A stretch of 64,000 bases of DNA from positions 2,478,001 through 2,542,000 of the forward strand of contig SMSO01000035.1 of the NCBI GenBank assembly GCA_004764695.1. The letters run 5' to 3'. This DNA is from Schizochytrium sp. TIO01. Lineage: Eukaryota > Sar > Bigyra > Thraustochytrida > Thraustochytriidae. Every line of letters starts with the position of its first letter. Position 1 is the stretch's first letter. Shown here piece after piece: positions 57,501 to 64,000 of the stretch. A model generated the notes under the pieces. That model searched no databases. It was not told where the DNA came from and saw only the letters and a program-made list of their open reading frames with translations. A program made the translations under genes and the position numbers.

Positions 57501-58718
57501 GGTGGTCGGTAAGGATGAATCCCCCGTTGACATTACGGTCGGGGAAAGGGTTACATAAAGTTCACTAGGCGATGCCGAAGGGCCCATCGATGAAGAGTCA
57601 TCCGCTGGGGCGAGTGAGGGGGAATATGTAGGCGCGAGGGAAGGTGAGAGGGTTGGTAATGAAGACGGGGCCTGTGTTGGAGATGGAGTTGGCTCTGAGG
57701 TCATCGCTGGGGTAATTAAGAAGGTGACGCCGTTCGTAAAGTCCACTTTGAGGTCACTGACGACTAGTCCAGGGAAAGTGCGCGGTGTAGGAGCCTGGGT
57801 TGGGGTGCTTGTGGGAGACACTGTTGCTGGCGTGGGCGAGAGTGTGGGTAAGGATGTAGTTGGGCTATATGTGGGTATGTTTATAGTAGGTGCAGGTGAT
57901 GGTGCAGGCGTAGGTAATTCAATAGGAACAGATTTACATGAGCATCGACCTACAGCTACAGATACATTTCCTGGAGTTGGAATGGTCCGGCCACTACCTG
58001 CGATAAAGCAAAATCCATTATCAAATTCAGTAAAGGTCAGCACTGTGCCGTTTTCGAAATCATAGGTCACAGGTGAACGAAAGCACACATCTCGAGCGAT
58101 TGTAAGACCTAGTGAAGCAGGATCAATGCTGGTGTCACAGCTTCCGGACCCATTGACCCAGGTACCGCCACCGTAGTCAGTGACATTTTCATTATTGGCT
58201 TCAAAAAACAGACGGTATAACTCTTGCCGAGAGTCATCTGCACTAAGTACAAGGGAGGTACAATCTGTTGTTGGAGCTACTGTTGGATAGCGTGTCGGGC
58301 TCACTGTCGGTGTCAAAGTCGGTCGTGGGGTTGTGGGGAAAGGGGTTGGTGCTGGTGTAGGCGGAGTCGGGGCAGAAGTCGGGCTGGGTGTTGGTGATTC
58401 GGTTGGTCCTATAGTTGGGAATGCAGTTGGTGCCTCAGAGGGTCCTATAGTTGGGAATGCAGTTGGTGCTTCAGAGGGTCCTACAGTTGGAAATGATGTT
58501 GGCAATTGTGAGGGTGCCACTGATGGAAATAATGTTGGTAGCTGGGTGGGTGCCAGCGTTGGCGCTATGGTCGGCTCTGTTGGTTGTTCAACAGGAGACA
58601 CTGTTGGAACAAGCGAGGGTGCACTTGAAGGAGCTGTCGTTTGCGCAAAGGTCCTTAATGGGTTAACCAGACAGCAAAGAATTAGAACTAACATGACATT
58701 GTGGGTCCAGGGAAACAT
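54345..58718 (-). CDS. Receptor protein kinase with SPT-repeat ectodomain
   Basis: The frame is open from ATG 59003 to a stop at 54345. I chose Met 58718 (M96 of the long frame) because it starts a signal peptide, FPWTHNVMLVLILCCLV then TFAQ; Met 58784 is also possible. In long-frame numbering, S/A-P-T-x-x-P repeats lie at about 122-250, 361-409, 435-468 and 649-716. They flank two Cys-containing modules, one of about 110 residues near 255-360. A transmembrane helix (about 885-909) is followed by RRRRR. The cytoplasmic kinase has a Gly-loop (IGHGANGRIMKG), K990 (VAIKEV), HFDIKPEN (D1117), CDLG (D1135) and GTPPYMAPE, so it should be active; style is TKL/Raf-like. The region after about residue 1470 (54600 and below) is probably out of frame. 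Extracellular ligand unknown. Confidence 0.88.
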   Translation of the reverse strand: MFPWTHNVMLVLILCCLVNPLRTFAQTTAPSSAPSLVPTVSPVEQPTEPTIAPTLAPTQLPTLFPSVAPSQLPTSFPTVGPSEAPTAFPTIGPSEAPTAFPTIGPTESPTPSPTSAPTPPTPAPTPFPTTPRPTLTPTVSPTRYPTVAPTTDCTSLVLSADDSRQELYRLFFEANNENVTDYGGGTWVNGSGSCDTSIDPASLGLTIARDVCFRSPVTYDFENGTVLTFTEFDNGFCFIAGSGRTIPTPGNVSVAVGRCSCKSVPIELPTPAPSPAPTINIPTYSPTTSLPTLSPTPATVSPTSTPTQAPTPRTFPGLVVSDLKVDFTNGVTFLITPAMTSEPTPSPTQAPSSLPTLSPSLAPTYSPSLAPADDSSSMGPSASPSELYVTLSPTVMSTGDSSLPTTSTPTSESNATNTTNSPVSSTRVGALRHTTRSNSVSPTSTYSSQRVSALSSDYVSRQFSAYMRSSLVSEYNNVPFEIMIRCFFAHLLKLQLGTDESYDIGAALDDDDAIVDFMPEVSFSYKCVENLPTNGTSVQCPVTVGIRDFNRNEFTSSPTTSPTKFPTDRPSLSPTLLPTTLAPTDTSAPTTTETYSPTLSPATTFLPTIAPSLAPGETSAPTALDPNAQDSNFTGNFTASPSIISELSFSPTAVPSSQSGTTAVPSPSVSFTIEPTTSPVETPTVQAYDYTMQIVLADFFAGRSPVANTALDLFYTYYTGLWNFSADNIDDAPDISATSTTEVIYTDYIGSLSASKLAMLAWTIGECPNMLTLAELEAEDAASSAENGNSTPSIVGGVIGGGVGIGFIALTILLIRRRRRILRGGRGNSFSESGHELILRSSSKESPAYDKHDVQAMLKDLDIDDSKLEIGPTIGHGANGRIMKGVYCGSEVAIKEVFPEVFEWTHEMTRGGFGHPDLGEPVLDPHDQIWREVRNLRLLRHPNVIQLYGCSQRRSADSEQWRFFVIMELACCSLRDLLNDDVVDGFLPFTLESFDVMHKIVFMREIASGLAYIHDSNMIHFDIKPENILISNSGHAKICDLGIAKLYTGPNKTLNMTLSTMGGTPPYMAPELLRGVMDQVGTSVDVYAFGMVLWQVFHPQESPHPTHWSVAKLFHEVMISGYRPLIREDVPEPIATVIRECWRGEAYLRPSLHSLVKEFNSMVGENKQESPSRRSRFSSNENINMLQVHSHALAWEHSQRRYIPCEIKEKYADPILAKVVATDCLMRFHILLDAHEFFQGERTSQQIFIDFAESEQGGVAVEDRNPDMNPDASAASSSLQALTSPSRPNGPLGRESFETEGVSEWMLERRDVPESSLRIIDKNEHVEEGSVFQSLAKLAAMHLRLVLGLNKEDYFMMATVARNMTHDTGNAVFIIITRSSQWNLKMMLTPRWHLCLESQLYGANRGLLAAILTLAKATPWWSCRLQRPQHRSAHLRLMKKITLMWTRCHLSNMLACM

Positions 58719-60934
58719 ATACTTTGTTCTGCAGCGTAAATTCCGCGTTTTTGTTCTAGCCTTTGTTGATATCTTTCGTTTCATCTGAACTAAACTTGCA
58801 TGTGCAAATCTCAATTTCAATGGTGGTATGTCTATTTGTGTCTCATTACATCCTTGTGCCCATCGTTTCTGTGGCTTTTGGACTTGTGGGTCCAAAAAAA
58901 ATGATCGTTTGATAATCGTAAGTTGCTGATGTTCCGGCAATATGCGTTTGCCGAATACAGCGTCTGCTGTCCCGAGCATATGCATGTGCGTGTCTGAAGA
59001 CATGATATTTTACTTTATTCCGCTCCCTGTGTGATTGTTGTTACAAGATCTTTCTGCAATTGTCCAGAAATCAATCTAGCCCCAAGACACTATAGAGCTA
59101 GTCCCTTATAAGGTTTTATATTTCCAGCGGAACTTCAACCTACAAACGTTAGACGATATGGCAAGCTAGCAGCGCTCAATAGAGCAATTCAAATATATAT
59201 GCAGTCTAATTCAAGAGTTGATGATTTACCTGCAATGATAAATCTCTAATCTCATACAAACCAGGATAACAGCCGTCCCGACACCAATTCAACGTATATG
59301 ACTAGCAAGAAAAGCCAGAATCCAAGCCCTCAAATATGCCACTGTTCACGACCACTTTCGACCAAACAGCAGAGAAGAGAAGGAAAACGAAGGTGAGGAG
59401 ATTCCTCGTTGCTTTTCTTGTCTCTCCAATTCGCTCCTTTCTATAATTGAGGCTTTTCTTTTCTTTTAAACTACGCTACTCCTACCGTCTCTACAACGCA
59501 ATGAGCGGCTCCGTCAGTGATCTCTGCAGTTTTGTCGCTGGTCCTACAGGGTCTTGCGTCTGATCGGTGCTGTATATATTGTCCCAATTGATCTTCGCTG
59601 CCTTGTCTCCGCGACGACTGTCGATGTAAGCAGGTGGATCGACAAATCGGTCGATGGTCACCGAATGGCGTTCGGGATAGAAATGCTAGGCTCCAGACTT
59701 TTACCCAGCCTTGCCTCGCCGCAGAGCGAGTCCACAGTGTAGCGGGGCTCCACGCCTGTGTCGCTACCGCGCGCTGCCGCGCCTGCGGGCCTGGCGACGG
59801 ACTCGTGGCGAGCTTTGCCTCTGTCGGTGTGCTTTGCCGCGAGGGACCAGGCAAGGGCCGCCTCTCCTTTAAGGTGGATTTCCACTTCGCACCTTGTGCT
59901 TATTTACCCTTTGTTAAGGGCCAATGAGGGGAGCACGTGTCCACCTTAAGGTCGCACAAGACTGCGGGTCCTGGGCTCCAAATTCGATGCGGCGAGCTCC
60001 GTTTCGCTCTGTTTTGGCCTGAGGCGCTTCCTGGCCAGGTGTGGAGGGAGTTTGGAGTCGTCTGTGGCTCCACGCCTCGAATTCCATGTGAATCTCGCTG
60101 CCCGTCCGCTCACTTGTGCATTCCGCTCGGAAACTCAGATCGACCGCTAATCATTTGAAGTTTTCGTTTCGTTTCGTTTCGAATTTGAACTTTGTTTGTT
60201 TGTTTCTCTTTCCAATTTCCTTTTACAAGTATTTTTAAAAGTTAGTTAGTTTCCTTTATTTGCATGATAACCATAGAAGGAGGAAAATGATGTTTGTTTG
60301 GAAAGTTGATTTGAAAAGAACCTGAACGTATTATAACACATCCACTCCTACTGACGCTTACGTGCTTGCCTAGCATTGACTATTTCTTTCTCCGAATAAT
60401 GCACAATACAGAGCACTATGTACTGCTATTAGCGCTACGCGTATTTTAATAATTAAATACGCGTCTAAAACTCGTTACTAAACTGGTCGATTAATGCAGG
60501 GTGGGTATTAATGAGGTTCAAGGTTCCCGTTTGATCGTGCGTAATTCGCGAGAGTCCTGGATCTGGGATAATCTGCATTGGCATAATCTAAATTGAGCAG
60601 GACGTCACGTTTGGCACACGTCTTTTGTCAATACTATTTGCCACCGACCTGGGCACAAGTTTGCAGCGCCAAGACCTCGGGAGATCGGCCTCCTCCTGCT
60701 CCTGTTCTTTTCAAGTTCCTACCCTACTCAATATAGGCGAACTGTTCTATTTTGTTCTATCCGCACCCGGTTCCCTCTCTCAGCTTTTAGGACAGCCACA
60801 GCGGCGTACGAAATTCGAGACCTTTATATTTTGGCTTAACTGCTTAGTAGCCACTATGATTACCGTGGAATAAAAATACGGCACGGATTAAGGGAGATAC
60901 TACATCGTTTGTTTGTGGAAGCACTCTTTGATTG

Positions 60935-61029
<95 letters not shown>

Positions 61030-62853
61030 CTTGTGGATATTCATGTGGTGTAAACTTCGAGAAAGGTTATAGCTGAATGCAAAACACCCAAACGTGATAC
61101 CACGTACCTAGCTAGTGGGTAGACACTACTTGTTACGAGCCAATGCGGTTTGCATCGTTCAACTCAACCGCATTTCCAAGTTTCATGCATTGCATCATCT
61201 GAAAACTTCAAGTCGATGATCATCTTGGCCGTTCCGTTCTATTAGCGCTGTTCCACTCTCTTATTGCTTTGGTTTTGTACTGTGATTTATTTCCGTGAAA
61301 TTCTCTCGTAAAATGAGCTCAGGCAGGCGCTCAAGCACAGTCAGTCAGACAGAAGCCAACGCTTGCAAATGCCCCGCGCTACTTTATAGACAGCCTGGAC
61401 ATGGCAGTGGCGGAGCCGTTCTCGTAGGTGCTGTGGTCTGACTCCACTTCATATTGTGTTGGCCAAGGCTTGGTTGGTTTAGAAGCACTGGGGAGGGGAT
61501 GGGGATGCCCCATTGAGTTTTCAAGTTCGCCGTTCGTGTGCGCTTTTGTAATAACCACCACCATTGCTTTCTAGCAACCTGAGGCAGCCCAATGCTGCGA
61601 AGAATAAGGCGCATGCGTGGCTCCGGGCTGGCCAAGGACTCCAAAAAACGTATACAACTCTTACGCACTGACACCCTAGCAGCAGAACTCTGCAGCAAGA
61701 GCAATCCTTGCCCAAGAATTCATGTGACACTACATTAAAAAAATACTATCTCATATGTTGCCGTGGTTGTAAGACATCCACGTTTTGCAGTTTGCATGTG
61801 CAATTGCATTCTATCGGAGGCAGACCTAGTGCTCGTTCCAAGTGCCATTGATATCGCCGCAAAGTCTTGCCTGTGGTCAACCGGAAATAGCGAGTCTCTA
61901 TGCCAAAGATGTCAAAGGAGTAGCGGGGGGCAACTTAAGACTTTCTATCTCCTATTAGGACTGCACATTGCAATTTACATATTTATATACCTCTGTACCT
62001 CTATATAATTATTTTATTCATTCTTTCATTATCTGTGTACCTAACTAGTGTTTACTATGAAAGCAGTACAAATCAATCACTGCCAAAGCCAACAAAAGGG
62101 AGCCATCTTATTGGCAAGCGTGAAACTCCAAGACCTCGATCAGTCCCTCAACTGCTCATTCACTGTCTTGTTCGTTCTGTGCAAGTTTGTGCTTGCAGGT
62201 TGTCGAGGCTAGATACCACACTTGGACACGATGGGCGGCAGCAACCCTGGTGAATTTGACTTTTACTTGCTTGCGCAGTCGTGGGCAGCCCACTTTTGCT
62301 GCTTGAAGCCGTACGTTTCTTTCTGCACGTGGAGTTGCAATGGCAGGGAACGGGAATGGAGATGAACATAGCGGAGGTAAAGGAAAAACAAAGGTTGAGT
62401 AGAGTGAGGAGGAGAAGCGAAGGAGCCCACTGCCCCCCCGTACATAATGGACTATCTTCAATAGATGGAGTGCGAGCTTGCAGACATTGAGGCCAATTTC
62501 GCGGACCACGGTTTTTTTGGTTTCAATTGCGGTACTGGTGAAATTACAGAGAAGTCATAAGAAGGTGTTTCTTTTGCAGGCTTTGAGTTGTGGAATGAAT
62601 GGGCATCGCTACAGACGAGTGATGTGTGGAGAGTCTTATTGAAATACAAAACCAATGTGCCTATGTCGGTGTGCTTATGGATAGAGAGTTTGAAGATTGA
62701 ATTGAAGAGAGTCCACGGTTAACTAACTAGAATACATTCATAACCTTGTTATGGTGCATCTGGGCTTTAACCAATCATTGTGAATTATTGCTCCTGTTGT
62801 TTACCACATGCATCGATGTGCGCATTGGCTGTCTCAACATTGGTATTGCACAG
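58719..62853. other. Intergenic region between receptor kinase and RNase T2
   Basis: No gene I can support. 58719-59003 remains open in the receptor kinase frame. A G+C-richer island at about 59,460-60,160 has overlapping frames on both strands but no family match. It contains a 10-bp inverted repeat (TTAAGGTGGA at 59869-59878, TCCACCTTAA at 59940-59949). A long GATT tract follows. The 5' exon of the RNase T2 gene must lie somewhere in the last kilobase, but I could not fix it. Confidence 0.5.
60937..61029. repeat. (GATT)n microsatellite, about 23 units
   Basis: 93 bp of uninterrupted GATT units, the longest perfect simple repeat in the window. A Ser-Ile-Asn-Gln frame on the minus strand is an artefact of it. 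Confidence 0.97.
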
Positions 62854-63430
62854 GGAGCGATGCGCCACCGTTGAAGAGGCATGGTCCAGCTCCAAACTCA
62901 TGCTTCACGGCCTTTGGCCCGCGTACTTCAACAAGCGTGAGGATGGCCGCTACCCTGCAGACTGTGCTGTGGAGGCTAAGTTTGACAAGGTAGTGATCCC
63001 GCCCCTTGCCCTCAAGTTGGCACCGAACTACCATGGTGGTCTCGCTCGCCACGAGTGGAACAAGCACGGTACCTGCAGTGGTATGCCGCCCAAGCTCTAC
63101 TTCGAGGAGGCCCTCCGTACCATGCTTGCTATCCCTAAGACTAGCCAGGGCACCCCTGAGGTCATCTCAAGCCACATCGGCAGTGAAGTCGAATCTGGGG
63201 ATGTGCGCCGTGCCTACGTCCGTGAGGTTGGTATCAAGGTCTCCGATAAATGTGTGCTCGAGGAGATCACCACCTGCTGGGACAAGGGTGAGAAGAAGTA
63301 TGGCGTTGAGAAGGTCGGCCAGCAGATTGACTGCCCAGACTACATTATGCGTGGGTTCCGTAACAACTGCGACTCAGGCAAGTGCAAGGGTAAGATTCGC
63401 ATCCCCAAGATCGGCCAGTGCGAGATCTAA
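62854..63430 (+). CDS. RNase T2-family ribonuclease, 3' exon (5' end not found)
   Basis: T2 enzymes are secreted or lysosomal/vacuolar endoribonucleases that cut RNA through 2',3'-cyclic phosphates. Both catalytic signatures are present: CAS-I as LMLHGLWP (His codon 62905-62907) and CAS-II as ARHEWNKHGTC (His codons 63049-63051 and 63064-63066), with the conserved Glu and Lys between. Downstream Cys residues (CVLEEITTCW, QQIDCPDY, NNCDSGKCKG) fit the family disulfides. The protein ends GQCEI at TAA 63430. Upstream of CAS-I only about 20 residues remain, whereas T2 proteins begin with a signal peptide and an F-x-L-x-x-x-W-P-x-x-C region. The sequence ttgcacag before 62854 looks like an intron acceptor, so the coding start is taken there as an exon. 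A short frame from ATG 62816 exists but would omit the signal peptide. Confidence 0.85.
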
Positions 63431-64000
63431 TCGGTCTTTGCAAGACCTTCACATCCAGCACAATGCATCTGCCGCCATGAGCTTGCCTAGATCCCGTTTT
63501 GCTTTTCTTCTTTCTGTATTTTCCTGCCAATATACCAGTACGAAGTTGCATATTCTGGGAATCTAGAAGGCCTTGAATTTGTTTCTAGAGGACGGCTTGT
63601 TCTAATCGTAGTTTTTGACAAGCCATACCTAACCCTTGAAAAGTCTTTGCCACCTTTTTTTATTTTTTTTATTTTTTTAAATTTCACTTCCTTCATTTTT
63701 TTAAAACCTCAGTTGAAATACCGAAGTTCATGACTTTGTATTTTATAAACTGCGAACAGTACACATTTTTACGAATGCGAATGTAATCTCACAATATGAG
63801 GGTCGAAAACCAGAAGAAGAGGATTTGCCTTGCTCTGAAACTTGAGACGAAGTTTGGGTGTTATAAAGCCCCAGCCATATGCGTGAGAATATAGTTCTCA
63901 GGGCATGATCAAACCTGTATTTTAAGTATGTATCGATGCGATGAATCTTAAATTGTTGCAGTTCAATAGAGATTTCTTGTTGAAGTTTTATTCGATTTCG
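63431..64000. other. 3' flank of the RNase T2 gene
   Basis: Contains the presumed 3' untranslated region and a T-rich run at 63650-63705. No other gene seen before the window ends. Confidence 0.6.

Noticed and set aside
59471-59854. 127-codon minus-strand frame in a G+C-richer island
   Set aside because: Arg/Ser/Pro-rich composition expected of G+C-rich noncoding DNA, overlapped by frames on the other strand, no motif.
60844-61044. Ser-Ile-Asn-Gln repeat protein
   Set aside because: Translation of the (GATT)n microsatellite.
1-64000. tRNA, rRNA or CRISPR features
   Set aside because: No cloverleaf with a GGTTCRA-type T-arm, no rRNA segment and no spaced identical repeats were noticed; the tandem repeats present are microsatellites. 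A tRNAscan/Infernal run would be decisive.

Overview
The window looks like nuclear DNA of a protist, most likely a stramenopile and possibly a labyrinthulomycete/thraustochytrid. That placement is inferred from gene style, not from a marker gene. Supporting signs are: (i) long, mostly intronless genes separated by kilobases of A+T-rich, microsatellite-filled DNA; (ii) a receptor kinase whose ectodomain is built of S/A-P-T-x-x-P repeats, a style common in stramenopiles; (iii) a decayed DUF4116-type repeat gene; (iv) a few short GT-AG introns (145-163 bp, gtaagt donors) in a sphingolipid desaturase. I saw no prokaryotic operon structure, rRNA, tRNA or CRISPR array.

Layout. 1-9061 is gene-poor and rich in simple repeats. 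9062-13558 is one complete, apparently intact DNA transposon: a 1171-aa piggyBac-type transposase ORF flanked by 9-bp terminal inverted repeats (CCCTGGCTA), perfect subterminal palindromes and a TTAG direct repeat on both sides. 13559-18458 is A+T-rich filler with two diverged copies of an old repeat. Then come a tRNA adenosine deaminase ADAT1/TAD1 (minus, 18459-20159), a SulP-STAS-cNMP-binding transporter (plus, 23460-26439, broken by one apparent +1 frameshift), a DUF4116 pseudogene (about 26.9-27.5 kb), a purine nucleoside phosphorylase (minus, 28661-29722), a decayed unknown gene (minus, about 31.0-31.6 kb), the tRNA 2'-O-methyltransferase TRM13 (plus, 32600-34306), a three-exon dihydroceramide delta-4 desaturase (plus, 36613-38087), a 4-repeat Myb protein with long polyQ (plus, 42991-46311), an ABTB1-like ankyrin/double-BTB protein (minus, 46902-48518), a small membrane protein (plus, 50851-51276), a pseudokinase and an SPT-repeat receptor kinase that may be one gene (minus, 52267-58718), and the 3' exon of a T2 ribonuclease (plus, 62854-63430).

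The most unusual item is the transposon. Its piggyBac catalytic core is split between the second and third catalytic Asp by about 630 residues. These contain a complete-looking YqaJ-type PD-(D/E)XK nuclease, itself interrupted by a SAP-like helix pair. The element also appears to sit on a TTAG, not TTAA, target duplication. Second is the possible tandem receptor kinase-pseudokinase gene at 52.3-58.7 kb. The remaining genes are unrelated housekeeping genes (tRNA modification, purine salvage, sphingolipid synthesis) with no evident shared pathway.
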